A DNA stretch of 8,688 nucleotides from DATFLL01 sp035267785 (GCA_035267785.1 DATFLL010000077.1:1-8688), one strand, 5' to 3'. Shown: positions 1-6,428, counted from the first letter of the stretch. The notes: generated from the letters alone by a model not told the origin. Numbers and translations: made by a program.

Positions 1-264
1 GACCACCATGACGTCGGGACGCCAGGCGGCGAGCTCTGCCTGCGCCGCCGGGTCCTTCAGGCTCGGCGGCTGACAGACCGGCAGGCCGTGCTCTTCGGCC
101 AGGCGTTTGACGGGGCTGGCCACCAGGCGCCGCCCGCGGCCGGCCGGCCGATCGGGCTGGGTGTAGACGGCGCAGACCTCATGCGGGGAGTCGAGCAGCG
201 CGGCGAGGGCCGCGGCGGCGAAATCCGGAGTCCCGGCAAAGACGATACGCAAGGGGGCGGCCAT
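1..264 (-). CDS. fmt: Methionyl-tRNA formyltransferase, N-terminal part (runs off the left edge)
   Basis: Fmt transfers a formyl group from 10-formyl-tetrahydrofolate to methionyl-initiator tRNA in the cytoplasm. Only the first 88 codons are present. They start at the ATG read from 264 and begin MAAPLRIVFAGTPDFA, followed by YTQPDRPAGRGRRL, SPVKRLAEEHGLPV and QPPSLKD. This is the standard N-terminal Rossmann-type formyltransferase fold. The FAGTPDFA strand-turn and the TQPDRPAGRG loop, which in this family lies near the folate and tRNA site, are intact. The N-terminus has the usual family length, which supports the chosen start, but the bases just before it (GAGCCCCGATCCCC on the minus strand) offer no good Shine-Dalgarno site. 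The gene lies 82 bases downstream of def on the same strand, the conserved def-fmt pairing, and is probably co-transcribed with it. The catalytic HxSLLP region would lie outside the window. The family assignment is secure. Confidence 0.96.
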   Translation of the reverse strand, partial: MAAPLRIVFAGTPDFAAAALAALLDSPHEVCAVYTQPDRPAGRGRRLVASPVKRLAEEHGLPVCQPPSLKDPAAQAELAAWRPDVMVV

Positions 265-309
265 GGGGATCGGGGCTCGGGTTCCGGCTGACTGATTGAT
301 GGATGGGAT

Positions 310-338
310 GCGCCCGGACCTGCTGCGGCCGGGGGCGC
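310..338 (-). other. Short GC-rich stem-loop between def and fmt
   Basis: GCGCCC at 310-315 pairs with GGGCGC at 333-338, with a further two GC pairs (316-317 with 329-330) across a small bulge. It begins 9 bases after the def stop on the minus strand. No T-run follows on that strand, so it is unlikely to be an intrinsic terminator. It could be a processing or RNA-stability hairpin in a def-fmt transcript, or chance in GC-rich DNA. Confidence 0.25.
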
Positions 339-346
339 GGCGCGGG

Positions 347-853
347 CTACAGCGCCACGCGCTGGGTGTGCTTGTGCAGCTTCTTGCGGATGCGCTGGCG
401 CTTGAGCTCCGAGAGATAATCGACGAACAGCTTGCCGTCAAGGTGGTCCATCTCGTGCTGGATGCACACCGCCAGCAGCCCGTCGGTCTCCAGCTCGAAG
501 GGCTCGCCGTCGCGGCCCAGGGCGCGCACCCGGATGCGGTCGGCGCGCTGCACCTTCTCGTAGATTCCGGGTACTGACAGACAGCCCTCTTCGGTCTCCT
601 CCACCCCGTCCTTGCTCAGGATCTCGGGGTTGATGAACACGTGGGGCTCGTTCTTTTCCTCGGAGACGTCGATCACGATGACACGGCGGTGCACGTTGAC
701 CTGCGTCGCCGCCAGACCGATGCCGGGGGCGTCGTACATGGTCTCGAACATGTCGTCGACAAGCCGGCGAACGGCATCATCCACGCGCTCGACCGGGACC
801 GCCTTGGTCCGGAGCCGATCGTCGGGAAAATGCAATATTTCCAGCTTTGCCAT
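347..853 (-). CDS. def: Peptide deformylase
   Basis: This cytoplasmic metalloenzyme removes the N-formyl group from nascent polypeptides and acts downstream of Fmt. The 168-residue protein has the normal length for the gammaproteobacterial (type I) family. All three signature motifs are visible: GIGLAATQ at residues 44-51, EGCLS at 89-93, and HEMDH at 133-137. Cys91, His133 and His137 are the expected metal ligands, and Glu134 is the catalytic acid. The C-terminal helix (about 148-165) is rich in Lys and Arg. The start ATG is preceded on the minus strand by ACGGAAATCAC, whose GGAA is a suitable ribosome-binding site. The gene heads a def-fmt unit and diverges from the LysM gene at 1003 across a 149-base AT-rich region. 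All catalytic residues are present, so it is expected to be active. Confidence 0.98.
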   Translation of the reverse strand: MAKLEILHFPDDRLRTKAVPVERVDDAVRRLVDDMFETMYDAPGIGLAATQVNVHRRVIVIDVSEEKNEPHVFINPEILSKDGVEETEEGCLSVPGIYEKVQRADRIRVRALGRDGEPFELETDGLLAVCIQHEMDHLDGKLFVDYLSELKRQRIRKKLHKHTQRVAL

Positions 854-869
854 GTGATTTCCGTCAATA

Positions 870-890
870 TTTGTAGTAAATTTGTAGAAA
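870..890. repeat. Tandem TTTGTAG direct repeat, 11-bp period
   Basis: TTTGTAG occurs at 870-876 and again at 881-887. The longer units TTTGTAGTAAA and TTTGTAGAAA are nearly identical and spaced by 11 bp, one helical turn. The pair lies between the def start and the palindrome at 902-912. It could be a regulator-binding site that would bear on def transcription, or coincidence in AT-rich DNA. Confidence 0.4.
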
Positions 891-909
891 CGACTGCTAA
901 AGTTATGAT
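882..909 (+). promoter_or_regulatory. Candidate distal promoter for the LysM gene
   Basis: TTGTAG (882-887), 16 bases, then TATGAT (904-909). The -10 box matches the sigma-70 consensus at five of six positions, and the -35 box only at its TTG. It would give a leader of roughly 90 bases. The -10 box lies inside the palindrome at 902-912 and so overlaps the candidate -10 box of def on the other strand. Confidence 0.35.
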
Positions 910-912
910 AAC
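902..912. promoter_or_regulatory. 11-bp palindrome GTTATGATAAC in the divergent promoter region
   Basis: GTTAT at 902-906 and ATAAC at 908-912 are exact inverted copies around base 907. The site carries TATGAT on the plus strand and TATCAT on the minus strand, so it is either two overlapping -10 boxes or an operator for both def and the LysM gene. The symmetry is seen in the sequence; the role is inferred. Confidence 0.4.
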
Positions 913-931
913 ACTAAAAGCGGCCGCTCAA
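905..931 (-). promoter_or_regulatory. Candidate promoter for def-fmt
   Basis: On the minus strand, TTGAGC (931-926) is followed after 15 bases by TATCAT (910-905), which would place transcription start about 45 bases before def. The -10 box fits sigma-70 well, but the spacing is short and the -35 box is only partial. The location in the AT-rich divergent gap is the main support. Confidence 0.25.
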
Positions 932-941
932 GTACCACGCT

Positions 942-970
942 TTGGCGGTCGATAACTGTTGGGCTAAACT
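942..970 (+). promoter_or_regulatory. Candidate proximal sigma-70 promoter for the LysM gene
   Basis: TTGGCG (942-947), a 17-base spacer, and TAAACT (965-970), four of six matches in each box. Transcription would start near 977, about 26 bases before the ATG at 1003. The spacing and distance to the start make this the better of the two plus-strand candidates. Confidence 0.4.
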
Positions 971-1002
971 GCTTCGGAGCCGGCCTCCACCAAGGGAAAC
1001 GC

Positions 1003-2190
1003 ATGTTCAAGAACAAACCCTGGATTCAGTCCGTCGCCCTGATAATCGTTACCGGACTCTGGCTCGCCGGCTGCACCAGCGCCCCGCCGAAGCCGGCACC
1101 GGCCGAAAAGCCGCCCGCTCCGGCGCCCACGCCGGCCAAGCCCGCGATGGAACCGGCCAAGCCCGTGCCCGCCCAAATCGTGAAACCCGATTATCCGCAA
1201 CGCTACGTGGTTGTCAAAGGCGACACCCTGTGGGATATCGCGGCACGATTCCTCAAGGATCCATGGTTATGGCCGGAAGTCTGGCAAATCAACCCTGAGA
1301 TCAAGAACCCGCATCTGATCTACCCGGGCGATGTGATTACCCTGTACTACGACGAGCACGGAAAGCCCGTGCTGCGCGTCGAGCGCGGCGGCAAGCCGAC
1401 CACCGCGCGGCCGACAGCGAAGGAAACGCCTCCACCCAAGGGCATCAAGACCGTCAAGCTCAAGCCGAGGGTGCGTGTCGAGCCGCTCGAGCGCGCCATC
1501 AGCACCATCCCGATGGACGTCATCGGACCGTTCCTGTCGCGCCCGCGCGTGGTGACGGAAAAGGAGCTGGAGAACGCACCCTACGTCGTGTCGAGCTACG
1601 AGGAACATCTGGCGACGGCCACGGGCGATCGCATTTACGTGCGCGGGCTCCAGCAGCCGGTCCAGGGTACCTATGAGATCGTGCGCCCCGGCCAAGCCTA
1701 CCGCGACGCCGAGACCGGCGAGATCCTCGGTTACGAGGCCCAGCACCTGGCCGATGCCCGCCTGATCCGTACCGGCGATCCGGCGACGCTGGACATCACC
1801 AAGGCGCGCCTGGAGACCCTCGACGGCGACCGCCTCCTGCCGGTCGAGCAGCGTGAGACCACCTTCAACTACCTGCCGCGCGCGCCCAAGCAGAAGGTTA
1901 ATGGCCATATTATCGCGGTGATCAACGGTGTGTCGCAGATCGGCCAATACGCCGTCGTCGTGCTCGACCGCGGCGAGCAGGCGGGGCTGGCGCCGGGTAA
2001 CGTTATGGCGATCTTCCAGAAGGGGCCGATCGTGCGCGACCAGGTCGTCGGCGGCGACGAGACGGTGAAGCTGCCCGACGAGCGTGCCGGCGAGCTCATG
2101 GTGTTCCGCGTCTTCGACCGGGTAAGCTATGCGCTGGTGATGCGTGCCCTGCGCCCGCTGCATGTGGACGACCGCGTCACCAACCCCTGA
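1003..2190 (+). CDS. LysM-domain lipoprotein, TsaP-like (type IV pilus secretin-associated)
   Basis: This 395-residue envelope protein has a lipoprotein signal: basic MFKNK, a hydrophobic stretch at about 8-20, and lipobox LAGC with Cys24 as the lipidation site. A Pro/Ala/Lys-rich linker (about 26-62) follows, then a LysM peptidoglycan-binding domain (67-114) with the typical YVVVKGDTLWDIA and YPGDVITL ends. The rest is a conserved middle region (about 165-290, including GDRIYVRG and RPGQAYRD) and a C-terminal FlgT-like domain (about 299-395, including GQYAVVVLDRG, LAPGNVMAIF and MVFRVFDRVSYALV). LysM plus FlgT-like is the known TsaP layout. TsaP anchors the type IV pilus secretin ring to peptidoglycan in Neisseria and Myxococcus, and the Pseudomonas homologue PA0020 also lies between def and dprA. 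AAGGGA before the ATG is a good ribosome-binding site. The LysM domain is secure; the pilus role here is inferred from family and position, as no pilus genes are in the window. Confidence 0.9.
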   Translation: MFKNKPWIQSVALIIVTGLWLAGCTSAPPKPAPAEKPPAPAPTPAKPAMEPAKPVPAQIVKPDYPQRYVVVKGDTLWDIAARFLKDPWLWPEVWQINPEIKNPHLIYPGDVITLYYDEHGKPVLRVERGGKPTTARPTAKETPPPKGIKTVKLKPRVRVEPLERAISTIPMDVIGPFLSRPRVVTEKELENAPYVVSSYEEHLATATGDRIYVRGLQQPVQGTYEIVRPGQAYRDAETGEILGYEAQHLADARLIRTGDPATLDITKARLETLDGDRLLPVEQRETTFNYLPRAPKQKVNGHIIAVINGVSQIGQYAVVVLDRGEQAGLAPGNVMAIFQKGPIVRDQVVGGDETVKLPDERAGELMVFRVFDRVSYALVMRALRPLHVDDRVTNP

Positions 2191-2229
2191 CAGGCGGTCG
2201 AAATACCATCGGGCAGAGCCGCCGTCACG

Positions 2230-2259
2230 TCGTGCGCGGCCGCGCCTTTTGGCGCACGA
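2230..2259 (+). other. Inverted repeat after the LysM gene
   Basis: TCGTGCGC at 2230-2237 pairs exactly with GCGCACGA at 2252-2259, leaving a 14-base loop. An alternative shorter hairpin, GCGCC-TTTT-GGCGC (2242-2255), competes with it. No T-run follows. It lies 40 bases after the LysM stop and could be the 3' end hairpin of that mRNA. Confidence 0.35.
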
Positions 2260-2286
2260 TGTGCTTCAACCGCCCGTTAACGTTTT

Positions 2287-2325
2287 CGGTTGCGCCCGCA
2301 GGCATTGCCCTGCGGGCGCGAACCG
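2287..2325 (+). terminator. Long hairpin upstream of dprA; terminator-like but without a U-tract
   Basis: GCGCCCGCAGG at 2292-2302 pairs perfectly with CCTGCGGGCGC at 2309-2319 around a 6-base loop. The stem extends by CGGTT (2287-2291) with AACCG (2321-2325), bulging G2320, giving 16 pairs in all. No T-run follows on either strand, so it is not a classical intrinsic terminator. It could be a mRNA-end or stability hairpin, or a pause structure. The stem is certain; the terminator label is tentative. Confidence 0.4.
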
Positions 2326-2349
2326 GCTAGCCTAATATCGAACACCATG

Positions 2350-2367
2350 GGCGCCCGCCGGGGCGCC
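2350..2367 (+). other. GC stem-loop in the dprA leader
   Basis: GGCGCCC at 2350-2356 pairs with GGGCGCC at 2361-2367 around a GCCG loop. It would lie in the 5' leader if transcription begins near the TAATAT box at 2333-2338 and translation at 2416. Confidence 0.35.
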
Positions 2368-2415
2368 ACGGCGGCCACAGGGATTTGGCCAAACGGATTC
2401 GATTCTACTCGGGGC

Positions 2416-3591
2416 ATGGACGCGCATACCGACACCGACGATCATCCAAACGCGGAAACCGGCTCGGGGCTGGGTGACTGGCTCGCGCTGTTGCGCGTCC
2501 CCGGGATCGGGCCGGCGGCCGTGCAGCGCCTGCTCGGCGCGGGGCTCACGCCGCGCGCCGCCCTGGGCCAGCCCGAGGCCGCCGCCCGTACCCTGGGGCT
2601 AAATCCAGCGGGGCAGGCCGCGTTGTCCGCGCCCGACTGGCCCCGGGTCGAGCGCGACCTCGCCTGGCTGGAGCACAGCGAGGTACAGGCGCTGACGCTG
2701 CACGATGCGCGTTATCCGCCGCTGCTGCGCGAGATCCACGACCCGCCGCCATTGTTATTCGTCCGCGGCGACCCCACATGCCTGCTTTGGCCGCAGCTCG
2801 CGCTGGTGGGCAGCCGCAACCCCAGCCACGCGGGACGGCGAACGGCGCACGCCTTCGCGCACCACCTCGCGGGTGCGGGCCTGGCGATCACCAGCGGGCT
2901 GGCGCTCGGGGTCGATGCCGCCGGCCATGAGGGCGCACTCGATGCCGGCGGGGTGACCGTCGCCGTGGCCGGCACCGGCCTGGATGCGATCTACCCGGCG
3001 CGCCACCGCCCGCTCGCCGACCGTATCGTCGAGCGCGGCGCCCTGGTCTCGGAGTTTCCGCCCGGCACGCCGCCCAGCCCTGCCAATTTCCCCAGGCGCA
3101 ACCGAATCATCAGTGGCTTGAGTCTGGGCACGCTGGTCGTGGAGGCGGCGCTTCGCAGCGGCTCGCTCATCACCGCGCGTCTGGCCATGGAACAGGGCCG
3201 CGAAGTCTTCGCCATTCCAGGCTCCATTCACAATCCGCTGGCGCGCGGCTGCCATGCCCTGATCCGCCAGGGCGCTAAGCTGGTCGAGACGGGCGCCGAT
3301 ATAATGGAAGAGCTCGGTGCGCTTTACGACTATGTGCGTGCCGCATCCACCCCGGCGGCGGACCGGCCCGAACGGGCGGACCGTCAGGGGGCCGCGGCGC
3401 TCGATAAGGACCAGCGCCGGGTCCTGGCGGCGGTCGATCACGACCCGACGGCCGTGGATACCGTGGTCGAGCGCAGTGGATTGACGCCGGAGACGGTTTG
3501 CTCCATGCTGTTGGTACTCGAATTGCATGGTTTTGTTGCGTCCAACGCCAGTGGCCATTACTGTCGGGCTACCGACGAGGAACCGGAATGA
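2416..3591 (+). CDS. dprA: DNA-processing protein DprA (Smf), RecA loader in natural transformation
   Basis: DprA binds incoming single-stranded DNA in the cytoplasm and loads RecA during natural transformation. From the ATG at 2416 it is 391 residues, near the usual proteobacterial length. It has a helix-hairpin-helix-like N-terminus (WLALLRVPGIGPAAVQRLL, 22-40) and a Rossmann-like core. The core carries the DprA hallmarks LALVGSRNPS (128-137), GLAITSGLALGVDAAGH (155-171), GTGLDAIYPARH (187-198), FPRRNRIISGLS (225-236), SGSLITARLA (248-257) and FAIPGSIHNPLARGCH (265-280). A C-terminal winged-helix-like segment (about 328-385) resembles DprA domain 3. In-frame ATG (2347) and TTG (2290) codons lie upstream, but the TTG sits inside a hairpin, the ATG has no ribosome-binding site, and residues from that region look non-conserved. 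The chosen ATG itself has only GGGG one base away, so the start is uncertain. The stop overlaps smg by 4 bases. Confidence 0.95.
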   Translation: MDAHTDTDDHPNAETGSGLGDWLALLRVPGIGPAAVQRLLGAGLTPRAALGQPEAAARTLGLNPAGQAALSAPDWPRVERDLAWLEHSEVQALTLHDARYPPLLREIHDPPPLLFVRGDPTCLLWPQLALVGSRNPSHAGRRTAHAFAHHLAGAGLAITSGLALGVDAAGHEGALDAGGVTVAVAGTGLDAIYPARHRPLADRIVERGALVSEFPPGTPPSPANFPRRNRIISGLSLGTLVVEAALRSGSLITARLAMEQGREVFAIPGSIHNPLARGCHALIRQGAKLVETGADIMEELGALYDYVRAASTPAADRPERADRQGAAALDKDQRRVLAAVDHDPTAVDTVVERSGLTPETVCSMLLVLELHGFVASNASGHYCRATDEEPE

Positions 3592-4067
3592 AAGAGAACA
3601 TGCTCGACGTGCTGATGTATCTTTTTGAAAACTATATGAATGATGAAATCGAATTCAGCACGGACGAGGAATCGCTTCGCACCGAGCTGCTGGAGGCCGG
3701 ATTCAGCCAGGCCGAGATCGGCAAGGCCTTCGATTGGCTCGAGGGCCTGGCCGGTATGCAGAACGACCCCGACATGCCTCCCGTGCGCAAGAGCACATCC
3801 CTGCGTGTTTATACGGACAAGGAGTGCGAAAAGCTTGACCCGGACAGCCGGGGCTTTCTACTGTTCCTGGAACAGGTGAACGTCCTTGACCATTTCACGC
3901 GGGAACTGGTCATCGACCGTGTCATGGCGCTGGACAACGATGAGATCGACCTCGATCAACTCAAGTGGGTCATCCTCATGGTGTTGTTCAATCAACCGGG
4001 ACAGGAAGCGGCGTTCGCCTGGATGGAGGACCTCGTCTTCGACGAGATGGTGGGCGAGCTCCACTGA
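3588..4067 (+). CDS. smg: Smg family protein (DUF494)
   Basis: This 159-residue acidic protein matches the Smg/DUF494 family, about 157 residues in E. coli, which is conserved downstream of dprA in gammaproteobacteria. Recognisable parts are the N-terminal MLDVLMYLFENYM, the FDWLEGL segment, the central LRVYTDKECEKLDPDSRGFL and the C-terminal WVILMVLFNQPG. It has no signal peptide or membrane span and looks helical and cytoplasmic. Its molecular function is not established. The ATG overlaps the dprA stop (ATGA, 3588-3591), and GAGGAA at 3577-3582 inside the end of dprA is a good ribosome-binding site, so the two genes are translationally coupled. A strong terminator follows 24 bases after the stop, so smg probably ends the dprA transcript. 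Confidence 0.95.
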   Translation: MKENMLDVLMYLFENYMNDEIEFSTDEESLRTELLEAGFSQAEIGKAFDWLEGLAGMQNDPDMPPVRKSTSLRVYTDKECEKLDPDSRGFLLFLEQVNVLDHFTRELVIDRVMALDNDEIDLDQLKWVILMVLFNQPGQEAAFAWMEDLVFDEMVGELH

Positions 4068-4091
4068 GGCGGCAGGCCGTCACTCACATCT

Positions 4092-4120
4092 CAATGCCCG
4101 CCCCGGCGGGCATTGTTTTT
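4092..4120 (+). terminator. Rho-independent terminator between smg and topA
   Basis: CAATGCCCGCC (4092-4102) is fully complementary to GGCGGGCATTG (4105-4115), and TTTTT (4116-4120) follows at once: a textbook intrinsic terminator. Only 13 bases separate the T-run from the topA ATG at 4134. CTCAAT at its left foot (4090-4095) can instead pair with ATTGAG at 4122-4127, which holds the topA ribosome-binding site. Confidence 0.85.
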
Positions 4121-4133
4121 GATTGAGACCCCA

Positions 4134-6428
4134 ATGGGAAAGAGTCTTGTAATCGTCGAATCGCCGGCCAAGGCGAAGACCATCAAGAAATACCTGGGCA
4201 AGGATTTCGAGGTCCTCGCCTCGTATGGTCACGTGCGTGACTTGCTGCCCAAGGAGGGCGCGGTCGATCCCGAGCACGATTTCGCGATGAAATATCGCAT
4301 CATCGAGCGCAACGAAAAACACGTCGACGCAATCGCCAAGGCCCTGAAGAAATCCGACGCCCTGTATCTGGCCACTGACCCGGATCGCGAGGGCGAGGCC
4401 ATTTCCTGGCACCTGTACGATATCCTCAAGGAGCGCGGCCTGCTCAAGGACAAGACCGTCGGGCGCGTCGTGTTCCACGAGATCACCAAGCGCGCGATCA
4501 ACGACGCCGTCGAGCATCCGCGCGAGCTGTCCAAGGACCTGGTCTATGCCCAGCAGGCCCGCCGCGCCCTGGACTACCTGGTCGGCTTCAACCTCTCCCC
4601 GCTGCTGTGGAAGAAGATTCGCCGCGGCCTGTCGGCCGGGCGCGTGCAGAGCCCCGCGTTGCGTATGATCGTCGAGCGCGAGCTGGAGATCGAAAAGTTC
4701 AAGCCGCGCGAGTACTGGACCATAGAGGCCGACCTGGCGAGCCAGGGTCAGGAGTTCAACGGCAAGCTGACCCATGCCAAGGGCAAGAAGCTCACCCAGT
4801 TCACCGTCGACTCGGAGAAGAAGGCGCGCGAGATCGAAAAGCGCGTGCTCGAGGAGGCCAAGGGCAAGCTCTCGATCACCAAGGTCGAGAAGAAGCAGCG
4901 CAAGCGCAATCCGGCCGCCCCGTTCACCACGTCGACACTGCAGCAGGAGGCCTCGCGCAAGCTCGGTTTCACCGCCCAGCGCACCATGCGCTCGGCCCAG
5001 CAGCTCTATGAAGGTATCGACATCGGCGGCGAGACCGTCGGTCTCATCAGTTACATGCGTACCGACTCGGTCAACCTCGCCAACGAGGCCCTGGACGAGA
5101 TCCGCGGCTACATCGCCGAGCGCTTCGGCGAGACTCAGGTGCCCGCGCAGCCGCGCACCTTCAAGACCAAGTCCAAGAACGCCCAGGAGGCGCACGAGGC
5201 GATCCGTCCGACCTCGGTGCTGCGCGATCCCGAGTCGATCAAATCGCACCTGACCAAGGACCAATACCGCCTGTACGACCTCATCTGGAAGCGCACGATC
5301 GCCTGCCAGATGGTCCATGCCACGCTCGACACCGTCGCGGTGGACATGACCGCGGGAGAAGGTGACGTCTTTCGCGCCAACGGCTCGGTCATCGTGGACC
5401 CCGGCTTCATGGCCGTGTACCAGGAAAGCGTCGACGACGCCAAGGCGGACGATTCGGACAACCGCATGCTGCCGCCGCTCAAGGAGGGCGAGACGGTCGA
5501 TCTCAACAAGGTCCGCCCCGAGCAGCACTTCACCGAGCCCCCGCCTCGTTACACCGAGGCCAGCCTGGTCAAGGCGCTGGAAGAGCACGGCATCGGCCGG
5601 CCCTCGACTTACGCCAGCATCATCTCCACGCTGCAGGACCGCGAATACGTGGAAATGGACAAGCGGCGCTTCGTGCCGACCGACGTGGGGCGCATCGTCA
5701 ACAAGTTCCTGACGGAGCACTTCACGCAGTACGTCGACTACGATTTTACGGCACGTCTGGAGGACGAGCTCGACGAGATATCGCGCGGCGAGAAGGAATG
5801 GATTCCGGTCATGCGCGAGTTCTGGGATCCGTTCAAGCACCTGGTGGACGACAAGGAAAAAAACGTCGATCGCAAGGACGTGACTCACGAGCCCATCGAC
5901 GAGACCTGCCCCAAGTGCGGCGCGCCGCTTTCGATTCGCCTGGGTCGGCGCGGTCGCTTCATCGGCTGTACGGCTTATCCCGAGTGCGATTACACGCGCA
6001 ATATCGGTGAGGACCGCGACGCCGAGCCCGAAGTGATCGAGGGGCGCAAGTGTCCCGAGTGCGGCTCGGATCTCATCATTCGCCACGGCCGCTATGGCAA
6101 ATTCATCGGCTGCAGCGGTTACCCCGACTGCAAGTATATCGAGCCGCTGGAAAAACCCGAGGATACGGGTGTCGAGTGTCCCGAGTGCCACCAGGGCAGC
6201 ATGCTCAAGCGCAAGTCCCGCTACGGTAAGGTGTTCTATTCCTGCTCGCGTTATCCCGACTGCAAGTACGCCGTGTGGAACCAGCCCGTCGCCGAGCCCT
6301 GTCCCAAGTGCGGCTGGCCGATGCTCACCATCAAGACCACGAAACGCCGCGGCACCGAGAAGGTCTGCCCCCAGAAGGACTGCAACTTCTCCGAGCCGAT
6401 GGAAGCCGAGTCCGAATCCGACGACTAG
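4134..6428 (+). CDS. topA: DNA topoisomerase I (type IA, omega protein)
   Basis: TopA relaxes negatively supercoiled DNA by cutting one strand through a 5'-phosphotyrosine link. The 764-residue protein starts MGKSLVIVESPAKAKTIKKY, a Toprim domain with Glu9 and the TDPDREGE acidic motif (81-88, Asp82 and Asp84) for Mg2+. The central type IA core includes LSAGRVQSPALR (166-177), the active-site tyrosine Tyr307 in GLISYMRTDS, EAHEAIRPT (352-360) and HGIGRPSTYASI (485-496). The tail has four Cys4 zinc ribbons: C592/595/612/618, C640/643/660/666, C682/685/704/710 and a more divergent C723/726/745/750. E. coli TopA is about 865 residues, so this form has a shorter tail. The ATG at 4134 matches the family N-terminus, with GAGA at 4125-4128 as a modest ribosome-binding site. 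A TTG at 4113 lies inside the terminator and is rejected. The gene sits where E. coli carries yrdD, which encodes a small TopA-like zinc-finger protein. Confidence 0.98.
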   Translation: MGKSLVIVESPAKAKTIKKYLGKDFEVLASYGHVRDLLPKEGAVDPEHDFAMKYRIIERNEKHVDAIAKALKKSDALYLATDPDREGEAISWHLYDILKERGLLKDKTVGRVVFHEITKRAINDAVEHPRELSKDLVYAQQARRALDYLVGFNLSPLLWKKIRRGLSAGRVQSPALRMIVERELEIEKFKPREYWTIEADLASQGQEFNGKLTHAKGKKLTQFTVDSEKKAREIEKRVLEEAKGKLSITKVEKKQRKRNPAAPFTTSTLQQEASRKLGFTAQRTMRSAQQLYEGIDIGGETVGLISYMRTDSVNLANEALDEIRGYIAERFGETQVPAQPRTFKTKSKNAQEAHEAIRPTSVLRDPESIKSHLTKDQYRLYDLIWKRTIACQMVHATLDTVAVDMTAGEGDVFRANGSVIVDPGFMAVYQESVDDAKADDSDNRMLPPLKEGETVDLNKVRPEQHFTEPPPRYTEASLVKALEEHGIGRPSTYASIISTLQDREYVEMDKRRFVPTDVGRIVNKFLTEHFTQYVDYDFTARLEDELDEISRGEKEWIPVMREFWDPFKHLVDDKEKNVDRKDVTHEPIDETCPKCGAPLSIRLGRRGRFIGCTAYPECDYTRNIGEDRDAEPEVIEGRKCPECGSDLIIRHGRYGKFIGCSGYPDCKYIEPLEKPEDTGVECPECHQGSMLKRKSRYGKVFYSCSRYPDCKYAVWNQPVAEPCPKCGWPMLTIKTTKRRGTEKVCPQKDCNFSEPMEAESESDD

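Larger units (their letters stand above)
2191..2415 (+). other. Gene-free, hairpin-rich leader between the LysM gene and dprA
   Basis: No credible gene lies here. Three inverted repeats (2230-2259, 2287-2325, 2350-2367) and a 10-bp palindrome, TTTGGCCAAA at 2384-2393, follow one another. The segment also carries a possible -10 box, TAATAT at 2333-2338, without a convincing -35. It either separates transcription of the LysM gene from dprA or forms a structured 5' leader of dprA. Confidence 0.6.

Noticed and set aside
640..690. Plus-strand short frames opposite def
   Set aside because: They lie opposite catalytically complete def and have no ribosome-binding site or family signature.
942..1298. 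A plus-strand 118-codon frame overlapping the start of the LysM gene
   Set aside because: It runs in another frame through the lipoprotein signal and linker codons, has no ribosome-binding site, and gives an Arg-rich shadow product.
1267..2163. A 298-codon open frame on the minus strand across the LysM gene
   Set aside because: It is wholly antisense to a gene with a clear lipobox, LysM and FlgT-like domain. The composition is shadow-like and no family is recognisable.
2755..3558. A 267-codon open frame on the minus strand across dprA
   Set aside because: It is antisense to the conserved DprA core, rich in Arg, Gly and Ala, with no motif.
4113..4133. A seven-codon N-terminal extension of topA from TTG 4113
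   Set aside because: The TTG is part of the terminator stem, and the family N-terminus starts at the ATG at 4134.
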